Positions 1-6,225 of a DNA stretch of 8,643 nucleotides are shown in pieces. Numbering within the stretch: the first letter of the stretch is position 1; every line of letters begins with the position of its first letter. This stretch comes from Thermodesulfobacteriota bacterium. Its GTDB lineage: Bacteria > Desulfobacterota > SM23-61. A program made the translations under genes and the position numbers. The DNA lies in assembly GCA_030018715.1 (NCBI GenBank), contig JASEHN010000104.1, positions 1 to 8,643 on the forward strand. Reading direction: 5' to 3'. Under the pieces are notes generated by a model. The model was not told where the DNA came from, did no database searches, and saw nothing but the letters and a program-made list of their open reading frames with translations.

Positions 1-16
1 GGCACATCAACCCAAA

Positions 17-22
17 AGGAGG
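17..22 (+). promoter_or_regulatory. Ribosome binding site of the acyl-CoA dehydrogenase gene
   Basis: A consensus AGGAGG lies five bases before the ATG at 28 and fixes that start. No promoter is visible in the 16 bases before it. Confidence 0.85.
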
Positions 23-27
23 GAGTC

Positions 28-1887
28 ATGAGCAATGGAACTTTTCCGATAAACATGAGGGACATTCGCTTCGTTCTGTATGAACAATTGGGGATTGAAC
101 GGCTCTGCGAGTTCGATAAATTCAAGGATTTTTCCCGGGAAACTTTTGACATGGTTCTGGAAGAAGGAGCCAAGCTGGCGGCGGAAGTTATTGCTCCTTT
201 GAATTCCATCGCCGATAAAGAAGGCTGCACCTTCGAGAAAGGGAAAGTGAAAGTCCCGGAAGCCTTCCATGAAGCCTTCAAGAAATACTGCGAGGGCGGA
301 TGGATTGCGGCTTCGGCGGATGTTGAAGCCGGAGGGCAGGGGTTGCCGAATTCCGTGGCTCTGGCGACCGCCGAGATGTTTGTGGGGGCGGGCGTTTCCT
401 TCACCACCTACCCCGGGCTTACCCGCGGTTGCGCCAACCTGATTGGAAGTTTCGGCGCTCCGGAACAGAAGCGGATGTACCTGGAAAAAATGTACAGCGG
501 CCAGTGGACCGGCACCATGTGCTTGACCGAATCCCAGGCCGGGAGCGCCGTGGGGGACATTAAAACCATGGCCAAAAAGGAAGGAGATCATTATTTAATC
601 CAGGGCACGAAGATATTCATAACCGCTGGCGACCATAACCTGACGGAGAACATTATCCATGCCGTGCTGGCCCGGACGGAGAACGCCCCTCCGGGAATCA
701 AAGGCTTAAGCCTCTTTATCGTACCCAAGGTGCGCATCAACCCCGATGGCTCCCTGGGAGAAGCCAACGATGTAAATTGCGGCGGCATCGAGCACAAGAT
801 GGGGCTCAAAGGTTCGGCGACCGCCACCCTTAATTTCGGAGATGAAGGGAAGTGCCATGGGTATATCCTCGGGCAGGAAGGGCAGGGGATTCAGCTCATG
901 TTCCAGATGATGAACGAAGCCCGTCTGGGTGTGGGAGTGCAAGGGTTTGCTCTGGGGAACCTGGCTTACCTTTATGCCCTGAAATATGCCAAAGAGCGAA
1001 TCCAGGGCGTGGAGATCACCAAGATGAGAGACCCCAACGCCCCCCGGGTGGCCATTATCAAACACCCCGATGTTCGCCGAATGCTCATGACCATGAAAGC
1101 TTATACCGAAGGTCTGCGGGCGCTGATTTACCGCTCCGCCTACTATGCGGATTTGGCCGAGGTAGCCACGGACCCCAAAGAGAAAGAATACTGCGAAAAC
1201 ATGATCGATCTCCTGATTCCCATCGTTAAGGCATATTCAACGGATATAGCTTTTCGCCTGACCGAATGGGCCATCCAGGTTCACGGAGGGTATGGGTATT
1301 GCGGCGAATATCCCGTGGAACAGCTCTGCCGGGACGTGAAGATCACTTCGATTTACGAAGGCACGAACGGCATCCAGGCCATGGACCTGGTAGGACGCAA
1401 GCTCTCCATGAAAAAGGGAGCCTTGATCATGGGCTGGATGAAAGAAGTGAACGAGTTTATAGAGAAGCATAAAGCCCATCCGGTTTTCGGGATGGCCATT
1501 TCGCAACTGGAACAGGCCAAAAATACCCTTATCAATGTTTCCATGCACTTCGCCAAGGTCGCTGCCGGAGGAGACCCGCTCTATACGATGCTCTATGCTT
1601 GTCCATACCTTGAGCTTTTTGGAGAAGTAGAGCTGGCCTACCTTCTCATGGACCAGGGGATCATTGCTCAGGATAAACTACAGGCCATCTTCCAGAATGC
1701 CGGGGCAACCACGGACGAGGCCAAGGCTAAAGTCATTGATGATCAAGCCGATGCGGCTTTCTACGGCGGGAAGGTCCATATCGCGGAATTTTTTGCCAGC
1801 AACATTCTGCCCAAAGTTCAGAGCACAGCGGCTACTATCCTTGGCGGAAACCGCAGCGCCCTGACCATTCCGGATGCCGCGCTTTAA
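28..1887 (+). CDS. Acyl-CoA dehydrogenase, long form with extra C-terminal domain
   Basis: A 619-residue FAD-dependent acyl-CoA dehydrogenase, which oxidises an acyl-CoA to the 2-enoyl-CoA and passes electrons to electron-transfer flavoprotein in the cytoplasm. The N-terminal extension (MRDIRFVLYEQLGI, about residues 10-23) is followed by the helical N domain (about 40-160), the FAD/substrate beta-domain with MCLTESQAGSAVG (164-176) and KIFITAGDH (195-203), and the C-terminal helical domain. IYEGTNGIQ (442-450) carries E444, the expected catalytic base. About 465-600 form the extra C-terminal domain of the ~600-residue subfamily that includes DmdC (3-methylmercaptopropionyl-CoA dehydrogenase). 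The exact substrate cannot be read from the sequence; DmdC-like annotation of such proteins is often only by similarity. Start ATG 28 has AGGAGG at 17-22. Only 27 bases lie upstream, so it may be the tail of an operon entering from the left. It ends TAA and is followed by a terminator. Full length, no disruption seen. Confidence 0.95.
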   Translation: MSNGTFPINMRDIRFVLYEQLGIERLCEFDKFKDFSRETFDMVLEEGAKLAAEVIAPLNSIADKEGCTFEKGKVKVPEAFHEAFKKYCEGGWIAASADVEAGGQGLPNSVALATAEMFVGAGVSFTTYPGLTRGCANLIGSFGAPEQKRMYLEKMYSGQWTGTMCLTESQAGSAVGDIKTMAKKEGDHYLIQGTKIFITAGDHNLTENIIHAVLARTENAPPGIKGLSLFIVPKVRINPDGSLGEANDVNCGGIEHKMGLKGSATATLNFGDEGKCHGYILGQEGQGIQLMFQMMNEARLGVGVQGFALGNLAYLYALKYAKERIQGVEITKMRDPNAPRVAIIKHPDVRRMLMTMKAYTEGLRALIYRSAYYADLAEVATDPKEKEYCENMIDLLIPIVKAYSTDIAFRLTEWAIQVHGGYGYCGEYPVEQLCRDVKITSIYEGTNGIQAMDLVGRKLSMKKGALIMGWMKEVNEFIEKHKAHPVFGMAISQLEQAKNTLINVSMHFAKVAAGGDPLYTMLYACPYLELFGEVELAYLLMDQGIIAQDKLQAIFQNAGATTDEAKAKVIDDQADAAFYGGKVHIAEFFASNILPKVQSTAATILGGNRSALTIPDAAL

Positions 1888-1913
1888 CCTTAATTAATTT
1901 GTCCTGAGCTGGA

Positions 1914-1948
1914 AGAGGTGGTCTCGCAATGGGGCCATCTCTTTTTTT
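1914..1948 (+). terminator. Rho-independent terminator after the acyl-CoA dehydrogenase gene
   Basis: Arms AGAGGTGG (1914-1921) and CCATCTCT (1935-1942) pair over 8 bp with one G:T wobble around a 13-base loop. They run straight into a seven-T tract (1942-1948). It lies 26 bases after the stop codon and separates this gene from the downstream EamA gene. Confidence 0.75.
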
Positions 1949-1959
1949 ATTGCTTATTT

Positions 1960-1988
1960 TTGACTTGCATCAGGGACAAAATTATTCA
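1960..1988 (+). promoter_or_regulatory. Candidate promoter for the EamA-type gene
   Basis: TTGACT (1960-1965) matches the sigma70 -35 box at five of six positions. At 17 bp spacing the -10 candidate is TATTCA (1983-1988), which is poor. It lies after the upstream terminator and before the EamA start, where a promoter is expected. The weak -10 keeps confidence low. Confidence 0.35.
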
Positions 1989-2026
1989 TTAATGAAATGA
2001 GAAGAAACCCTCGCAGGAGTTATTCC

Positions 2027-2443
2027 ATGAAACTGATGATCTTTTTATTTCTGACAACTTTATTCTGGGGGATGGCGGCGATCTTCGATAAGTTAGCTCT
2101 TGGCAAAACCAGTCCCTTCACTGGAATGATGGTTCGGCAATTCATCCTGACCGGAATCTTGCTCGCCATAGGTGTTGGCACCGGCCGGCTGGGAAGTCTG
2201 GGAACTTTGGACGGCCGTTCAATCATTCTCTTCGGATTGAGTGGAATCTGCGGAGGCGCAGCAGGGCTTTGGACCTACTACCATGCTCTACGGTTGGGTG
2301 GAGCGTCGTTGGTCGTGCCGATTACGGCCACCTATCCATTAATCGCTGTCTTGTTGAGTTGGCTGATTTTACAGGAGAGTCTAACCGTTTCCCGCATCAT
2401 CGGGACAGCCTTGATCGTTCTGGGGGTGTGGTTGGTCAAATAA
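2027..2443 (+). CDS. EamA/DMT-family single-domain membrane protein
   Basis: A 138-residue integral membrane protein of the drug/metabolite transporter (EamA) type. About five hydrophobic segments can be drawn (roughly residues 3-20, 35-52, 66-88, 92-114, 120-137). The family's opening motif FWGMAAIFDKLAL (13-25) is present, as is the closing pattern with P104 and LLSWLILQESLT (109-120). Standard EamA exporters have two such domains in about 300 residues; this has one, so it would have to work as a dimer, as small DMT proteins do. The substrate is unknown. I chose ATG 2027 because AGGAG at 2015-2019 lies seven bases before it; an in-frame ATG at 1997 would add ten charged residues (RRNPRRSYS) and has no good ribosome binding site. 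The gene follows a terminator, so it is probably transcribed alone. No terminator is seen after it; a heptamer repeat array starts at the base after its TAA. Confidence 0.85.
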   Translation: MKLMIFLFLTTLFWGMAAIFDKLALGKTSPFTGMMVRQFILTGILLAIGVGTGRLGSLGTLDGRSIILFGLSGICGGAAGLWTYYHALRLGGASLVVPITATYPLIAVLLSWLILQESLTVSRIIGTALIVLGVWLVK

Positions 2444-2520
2444 AACAGGCGATGGGCAATGGATAATAGGCTATAGGTAACAGGCAATAGGCGAACAGCA
2501 TAAGGCAAAAGGCGCAAGGC
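2444..2520 (+). repeat. Tandem heptanucleotide array, about 11 units of AAYAGGC
   Basis: Starting at the base after the EamA stop codon, the sequence divides without slippage into 7-base units: AACAGGC, GATGGGC, AATGGAT, AATAGGC, TATAGGT, AACAGGC, AATAGGC, GAACAGC, ATAAGGC, AAAAGGC, GCAAGGC. The GGC ending is the conserved part. The layout resembles the short tandemly repeated heptamers (STRR) described in cyanobacteria and the degenerate short repeats seen between genes in deltaproteobacterial genomes. The array makes any ORF across it show a 7-residue period, so such ORFs should not be taken as genes. Confidence 0.8.
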
Positions 2521-2638
2521 GAAAGAAAGGACGATTAGGATGAAAAGAAGAAACGAAAAAAAACTGACAGGGGGCAAACGCGAAAGGGGCTGGAGGGTAG
2601 TCCATAGCGGATGCGTTATATAAAACCGCTTATTAGAG
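2521..2638. other. Gene-free spacer between the two repeat structures
   Basis: Purine-rich DNA with no convincing coding frame. A weak possible stem, AGCGG (2626-2630 side) with CCGCT nearby, has a long AT-rich loop and is not called. Together with the array before it and the palindromic element after it, this makes about 380 bases without a gene between the EamA gene and the toxin-antitoxin promoter. Confidence 0.4.
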
Positions 2639-2769
2639 GAGGCTCTTGCAAAAGACCGTAATTTACCCTTCGACAGGCTCAGGGTGAATGGGCTTAGGTT
2701 GAAATTATTTAGTTTTTCCGTTCGTGGTGAGCTTGTCGAACCACAAAAAAATACTTTTACAAGAGGCTC
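2639..2769. repeat. MITE/REP-like palindromic element with terminal inverted repeats
   Basis: The ends GAGGCTCTTGCAAAAG (2639-2654) and CTTTTACAAGAGGCTC (2754-2769) are inverted repeats matching at 14 of 16 positions. Inside, TTCGACAGGCTCA (2669-2681) and TGAGCTTGTCGAA (2728-2740) are inverted copies of one core with one difference. Each core sits in its own small hairpin: ACCCT/AGGGT (2665-2669 with 2681-2685) and GTGGT/ACCAC (2724-2728 with 2740-2744). The core resembles the TTCGACAAGCTCA repeat that recurs between genes in many bacterial genomes. The whole looks like a paired REP element or a small non-autonomous element; it encodes nothing. Confidence 0.75.
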
Positions 2770-2827
2770 AGAGTTAAGTATTTTAATAAATAATGACAAT
2801 TTAGCAAGGCACGAACCACCTTCAATC

Positions 2828-2857
2828 TTGACAGTTGACCTGTTTATGGACTATATT
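2828..2857 (+). promoter_or_regulatory. Sigma70-like promoter of the toxin-antitoxin operon
   Basis: A perfect -35 TTGACA (2828-2833) is followed, after an 18-bp spacer, by TATATT (2852-2857), five of six matches to TATAAT. The antitoxin ribosome binding site follows about 20 bases later. The operator-like palindrome at 2849-2862 covers the -10 box. Confidence 0.75.
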
Positions 2858-2862
2858 TAGTC
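2849..2862. promoter_or_regulatory. Putative operator for antitoxin autorepression
   Basis: GACTA (2849-2853) and TAGTC (2858-2862) are perfect inverted arms around TATT and enclose the -10 box. Phd/YefM antitoxins are known to repress their own operons by binding palindromes over the promoter, so this is the best candidate site. A second small palindrome, ACAG/CTGT (2831-2834 with 2840-2843), overlaps the -35 box. Binding is inferred. Confidence 0.6.
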
Positions 2863-2887
2863 ATGCTCAAGGAATGGAGGTACCCCC

Positions 2888-3163
2888 ATGAAACTGTCCA
2901 GCCAGATCAAGCCCATCAGTTACCTGAAGGCCCATGCCGCCGAAATTGTAAGGAAGCTGAACGAACACCGGGAGCCGCTGGTCATCACCCAGAACGGCGA
3001 AGCCAAGGTGGTCATACAGGACATCGAAAGCTACGAGCAAACCCAGGAAACAATGGCTCTCCTGAAGATTCTGGCGCTCGGGACCCGTCAGATCGGGGAA
3101 GGCAAGGTCCAGCCCGCTGAGGATGTGATCAAACGTCTGCGCGAGCGACAGGAGGATCACTGA
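2888..3163 (+). CDS. Type II antitoxin, Phd/YefM family
   Basis: A 91-residue antitoxin that would neutralise the toxin encoded directly after it and repress the operon. The N-terminal half has the Phd/YefM pattern: a short beta-strand (MKLSSQIKPISYLKAHAAEI, 1-20) followed by NEHREPLVITQNGEAKVVI (25-43), the usual DNA-binding and dimerisation part. The C-terminal half (about 50-91) is helical and charged (KRLRERQEDH at the end), as expected of the toxin-wrapping tail. Length is normal for the family. Start ATG 2888 has GGAGG at 2876-2880, seven bases upstream. Its TGA overlaps the toxin ATG by one base (TGATG at 3161-3165), typical of translationally coupled toxin-antitoxin pairs. Confidence 0.93.
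   Translation: MKLSSQIKPISYLKAHAAEIVRKLNEHREPLVITQNGEAKVVIQDIESYEQTQETMALLKILALGTRQIGEGKVQPAEDVIKRLRERQEDH
3151..3155 (+). promoter_or_regulatory. Ribosome binding site of the toxin, inside the antitoxin gene
   Basis: GGAGG lies seven bases before the toxin ATG at 3163 and within the last codons of the antitoxin. It fixes the toxin start and supports coupled translation of the pair. Confidence 0.75.
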
Positions 3164-3489
3164 TGCCGTTGGCGGTTTTCCTGACCAATGATGCAGCAGG
3201 TGATCTCCATGAGCTTTATGAATATATTGCTCTGCACGATGCGCCTCAAAAAGCGAACTACGTTTTGGAGCAGATCGAGAGAGCCTTCTCCAGGCTGGCC
3301 GAATTCCCCGAGCGGGGTGCCCATCCGAAAGAACTGCTGGCGCTCGGGATTCATGAGTACCGCGAGATTTTCTTCAAACCTTACCGCATCATTTACCGGG
3401 TCATGGATAAAAACGTCTACGTTCTGCTGATTGCCGTTGGCCGTCGTGACATGCAGACGCTGTTGCAACGGCGATTGTTAGGCGCGTAA
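3163..3489 (+). CDS. Type II toxin, RelE/ParE superfamily
   Basis: A 108-residue toxin. In this superfamily ParE members poison DNA gyrase and RelE members cleave mRNA on the ribosome; the sequence alone does not settle which applies. Visible family features are an N-terminal strand with FLTNDAAGDLHELYEYI (6-22), a helical hairpin FSRLAEFPERGAHPKEL (42-58), then the core strands EYREIFFKPYRIIYRV (65-80) and NVYVLLIAVGRRDMQTLLQ (84-102). The GRRDMQ..L..RL ending is typical of ParE-like annotations. Conserved basic residues R67, R75 and R79 are present. It overlaps the antitoxin stop by one base. It looks intact and full length. No clear terminator follows it; the strongly structured region further downstream might stop or stabilise the transcript. 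Confidence 0.92.
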   Translation: MPLAVFLTNDAAGDLHELYEYIALHDAPQKANYVLEQIERAFSRLAEFPERGAHPKELLALGIHEYREIFFKPYRIIYRVMDKNVYVLLIAVGRRDMQTLLQRRLLGA

Positions 3490-3584
3490 TACATAGTGCC
3501 GGATTGGTGAATGGGAGCGCGATCTGAGGGGCATTGAACAAAAAAGGAATTTGGACATTATGGCCGAACAAAGGAATTCAGAGG
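3490..3584. other. Spacer after the toxin gene, no feature seen
   Basis: Ninety-five bases between the toxin stop and the first stem-loop. No coding frame, terminator or promoter is convincing here. With the stem-loop block that follows, it makes about 315 bases without a gene. Confidence 0.4.
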
Positions 3585-3784
3585 ACGCCGAAATAGCGGG
3601 GTTGAAAATTTCCGGCCCCGTAAGTCGGCGTGACTGATTTCGAAGCCGATGGCGCGGACGCTTTGCGCCGCGCCATCGGGGCTGCGGATTGACATCCGCT
3701 TTCTGTCCGGCGCTTGGCGCCGGCCATCAAGCGGCTGCAAGGGAATGTCATCCAGGCGAGCCAGCGCGCGTCCGCCCGCCGCTG
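3585..3784. repeat. Cluster of five consecutive stem-loops, function unknown
   Basis: Stem-loops in order are as follows. (a) ACGCCGA/TCGGCGT (3585-3591 with 3625-3631) encloses CGGGG/CCCCG (3597-3601 with 3616-3620). (b) CCGATGGCGCGG/CCGCGCCATCGG (3646-3657 with 3668-3679) is a perfect 12-bp stem capped by CGC/GCG around TTT. (c) GCGGAT/ATCCGC (3684-3689 with 3694-3699) has a TGAC loop. (d) CCGGCGC/GCGCCGG (3707-3713 with 3717-3723) has a TTG loop. (e) CAGCG/CGCTG (3762-3766 with 3780-3784) is weaker. None is followed by a T-tract on either strand, so they are not ordinary terminators. The block is more GC-rich than its surroundings and lies between convergent genes. It could be a structured RNA, a non-autonomous mobile element, or several REP units side by side. 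Confidence 0.65.
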
Positions 3785-3804
3785 ATTCGCACCTCCGATG
3801 ATCA

Positions 3805-6207
3805 TCATATTTTCTTTTTTTTATATACTTTTTTCCCCGAGGCCGACGGGCCTTTTTCTTCGGGAGTCTCCCTTCCTTCGCGATGGGCAGAGGTCATTTT
3901 TTTTGTATAGCGGCATTTGGGATAATTGCTGCAGGCGATGAACTGGCCGAAGCGCCCTCTGCGGTAAACCAGGGGAGATCCGCATTTTTCGCAGTCATCT
4001 CCCGTATGGTTTGACACGCCATTTGCAGTAGATTCCCCGCCAGCCGGGGCTATTTTTTGGGTATTTTTACACTTGGGATACGTGGAGCAGGCCAGGAATT
4101 TTCCGAAGCGTCCGGTTTTGATAACCATGGGTGCCCCGCATTTATCGCAGGTTTCCGAGCTTTTTTCATCCTGGGTCACCTCAATTTTTCCCTCGCCGTT
4201 AACCAGAATCTTCTTGGTGTTTTTGCATTTGGGATAGTTGGAACAGGCCAGGAATTTTCCGAAGCGCCCGGTCTTGACGGCCATGGAAGCGCCGCACTTC
4301 TCGCAGGCCTCCTGCACAGGCTCTTCCCGCACAATCTCTACCTCCCCTGTTCCATTGCGCTGGAATTCTTTTGTATTCTTACATTCAGGGTAGTTGGAAC
4401 AGGCTAAAAATTGGCCGTGGCGCCCGAGCTTGATGACCATGGGGGCGTCGCATTTGTCACAGCGTAGATCTGTGGGCATGCCTTTTCCTTTCAAATCCTG
4501 CATCTGCAGCTTGGCTTTTTCCAGGTCTTTCTGGAAAGGTTCATAAAAATCCTCGAGAGCCTGCACCCAGGGCAAACGTCCTTCTTCCACTTTATCCAGC
4601 TCGTCTTCCATCTGGGCCGTGAATTGAACGTCGAGGATGGCCGGGAAGTTTTCTACCAGTAAATCAGAGACCAGGCATCCCAATTCCGTCGGGTACAGCC
4701 GGCCCTTCTCCTTGGCCACGTATTCTCTCTCCTGAATGTTGTCGAGGATGGCGGCATAGGTGGAAGGACGGCCAATTCCTTTCTCCTCGAGTTCCCTGAT
4801 CAGAGTGGCTTCCGTGTACCGCGGAGGTGGTTGAGTAAAGTGCTGTTCCGGGGTCAGTTGCAGGGGCTTGAGGGCTTCGCCTACAGTCAGATCCGGCAAC
4901 TTTCCTTCTTCCTGATTCTCCCCTGCGGCGTTTTCATCGGCGGTTTCGATGTACAGGGTCATGAAGCCCGGAAAGAGAAGGGTTGAGCCATTGGCCCGGA
5001 AAAGATATTTTCCAGCCTGGATTTCCACGGCAGTCTGATCATAAACAGCCTGGTTCATTTGGCAGGCCACGAAGCGATTCCAGATGAGTTCGTAGAGGGC
5101 AAACTGGTCTTTGTCGAGGAACGGTTTCACCGCTGCCGGATCGCGAATTACGGAAGTGGGGCGGATGGCTTCATGGGCTTCCTGGGCCGTCTTGCGGCTC
5201 TTGTAGAAATTCGGCTTCTCGGGCAGATACTCGGGTCCGAATTTTTCCGCAATAAACCGGCGCACGTCCTGCACTGCTTCCGGGGAAATGCGCACGGAGT
5301 CGGTGCGCATGTAAGTAATCAGCCCGACCGGCCCTTCCTGCCCGAGATCAACTCCCTCATAAAGCCTCTGGGCCAGGGACATGGTCTTTTTGGCGGTAAA
5401 GCGCAGCTTTCGCCAGGCTTCCTGCTGGAGATGACTGGTGATGTAAGGGGGAGAGGGATTTTTTTTCCGCTCCTTCCTTTCGACTTCTTTGACGGAAAAA
5501 GAGCAGGAAGATAGATCTTTGAGAATGGCCTGGGCTTCCCCTTCGTTTTTAATGTTGGCCTTTTTGGAATCGATTCGCGCCAGAATGGCCTGGAATGAAG
5601 GGGGCGCGCTGCCTTCCAGGAGAGCCTGGATTGTCCAATACTCCTGGGATATGAAGGCCTGGATTTCCTTCTCCCGCTCGCAGATGAGCCGTACAGCCAC
5701 CGATTGTACCCGTCCGGCGCTTAAACCCCGCCGGACTTTATCCCAAAGCAGCGGGCTGATCAGGTACCCCACCAACCGGTCAAGGATGCGGCGGGCCTGC
5801 TGGGCTTCGAATTTATCTTTGTTCAAACGTTCGGGCTTAAGGATCGCTTCCCGGACGCTGCGAGAGGTAATCTCGTTAAACAGGACGCGGTGGATCTTGT
5901 CCGGTGGCCGGTTTAATTCTTCAGCGATGTGCCAGGCAATGGCTTCTCCTTCCCTGTCAGGGTCTGTTGCCAAATAAATGGAATCTGCCTTCTCCGCGGC
6001 TTTTTTAATTTCTTTCAGGATTTTGATCTTTCCCTTAATGACCTGGTACTGGGGGACAAAGCCGCTCTCGATGTCAACACCCAGACGGCTTTCCGGAAGG
6101 TCTTTGATATGCCCCACCGAGGCCTTGATGACGAAATTATCTTTCAGGTAATTTGCAATCGTCCGGGCCTTGGCCGGCGATTCAACAATGACTAATGAAC
6201 TGGACAT
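3805..6207 (-). CDS. topA: DNA topoisomerase I (type IA) with four zinc ribbons
   Basis: An 800-residue type IA topoisomerase that relaxes negatively supercoiled DNA by cutting one strand through a 5'-phosphotyrosine link. The Toprim domain (about 1-115) holds E9 in VESPAKA and the metal-binding D82-D84-E86 in TDPDREGEA. The active-site tyrosine is Y299 in ITYMRTDSVRIS, with R301 beside it. EEKGIGRPSTYAAI (474-487) is the conserved gate-region motif. Four C-terminal zinc ribbons follow, with cysteines at 583/586/603/609, 635/638/655/661, 687/690/707/713 and 739/742/759/765, exactly 52 residues apart. The end is lysine-rich (KKVYKKKKI). E. coli TopA is 865 residues with a different C-terminal arrangement. 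I chose ATG 6207 because AGGAGAA lies at 6217-6211 and residue 1 directly precedes SSSLVIVESPAKA; an upstream in-frame start at 6252 would add 15 residues read from repeat DNA. It follows dprA on the same strand and may be co-transcribed with it. Confidence 0.97.
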   Translation of the reverse strand: MSSSLVIVESPAKARTIANYLKDNFVIKASVGHIKDLPESRLGVDIESGFVPQYQVIKGKIKILKEIKKAAEKADSIYLATDPDREGEAIAWHIAEELNRPPDKIHRVLFNEITSRSVREAILKPERLNKDKFEAQQARRILDRLVGYLISPLLWDKVRRGLSAGRVQSVAVRLICEREKEIQAFISQEYWTIQALLEGSAPPSFQAILARIDSKKANIKNEGEAQAILKDLSSCSFSVKEVERKERKKNPSPPYITSHLQQEAWRKLRFTAKKTMSLAQRLYEGVDLGQEGPVGLITYMRTDSVRISPEAVQDVRRFIAEKFGPEYLPEKPNFYKSRKTAQEAHEAIRPTSVIRDPAAVKPFLDKDQFALYELIWNRFVACQMNQAVYDQTAVEIQAGKYLFRANGSTLLFPGFMTLYIETADENAAGENQEEGKLPDLTVGEALKPLQLTPEQHFTQPPPRYTEATLIRELEEKGIGRPSTYAAILDNIQEREYVAKEKGRLYPTELGCLVSDLLVENFPAILDVQFTAQMEDELDKVEEGRLPWVQALEDFYEPFQKDLEKAKLQMQDLKGKGMPTDLRCDKCDAPMVIKLGRHGQFLACSNYPECKNTKEFQRNGTGEVEIVREEPVQEACEKCGASMAVKTGRFGKFLACSNYPKCKNTKKILVNGEGKIEVTQDEKSSETCDKCGAPMVIKTGRFGKFLACSTYPKCKNTQKIAPAGGESTANGVSNHTGDDCEKCGSPLVYRRGRFGQFIACSNYPKCRYTKKMTSAHREGRETPEEKGPSASGKKVYKKKKI
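3913..4461 (-). repeat. Tandem 156-bp repeats encoding the TopA zinc ribbons
   Basis: The four zinc-ribbon segments of topA repeat with a period of exactly 156 bp. The second and third units share an identical 23-base stretch (4244-4266 and 4088-4110). The shared peptide core is K-T/L-GR-x-G-x-F-LACSNYPKC-KNT. This is an internal coding repeat, listed because it could recombine or mis-assemble. Confidence 0.8.
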
Positions 6208-6210
6208 TTT

Positions 6211-6217
6211 TTCTCCT
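6211..6217 (-). promoter_or_regulatory. Ribosome binding site of topA
   Basis: AGGAGAA on the minus strand precedes the ATG at 6207 by a few bases. It decides in favour of the 800-residue TopA over a longer version. Confidence 0.8.
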
Positions 6218-6225
6218 AAAAAAAT

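Noticed and set aside
7..591. Long open frame on the minus strand (194 codons)
   Set aside because: It lies entirely opposite the acyl-CoA dehydrogenase gene, whose protein has all family motifs. The antisense frame encodes nothing recognisable.
2748..2784. Inverted repeat AAAATACTT / AAGTATTTT (2748-2756 with 2776-2784)
   Set aside because: Nine-base arms of nearly pure A/T in an AT-rich stretch, overlapping the right end of the palindromic element. It may be chance, so I did not list it as a separate feature.
2332..2799. Minus-strand open frame of 155 codons over the heptamer array and palindromic element
   Set aside because: Its 7-residue periodicity is produced by the heptamer DNA repeat, and it overlaps the 3' end of the EamA gene. 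It is not a protein gene.
3477..3483. GTTAGGC near the toxin stop, like the end of an integron attC site
   Set aside because: No partner RYYYAAC site at a suitable distance and no attC fold around it. One 7-base match is expected by chance.
3558..3808. Two overlapping minus-strand open frames (60 and 76 codons) after topA
   Set aside because: They read through the stem-loop block in two frames, lack a good ribosome binding site and have low-complexity composition. The base pairing explains the sequence better than coding does.
3815..3822. Run of eight A in the topA coding strand as a possible slippage site
   Set aside because: It is in the last lysine codons, a few bases before the stop, so slippage would change only the extreme tail. 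There is no sign of a second product.
5059..5977. Plus-strand open frames of 151 and 162 codons inside topA
   Set aside because: They are antisense to conserved TopA sequence, including the active-site region, and have no recognisable domain.
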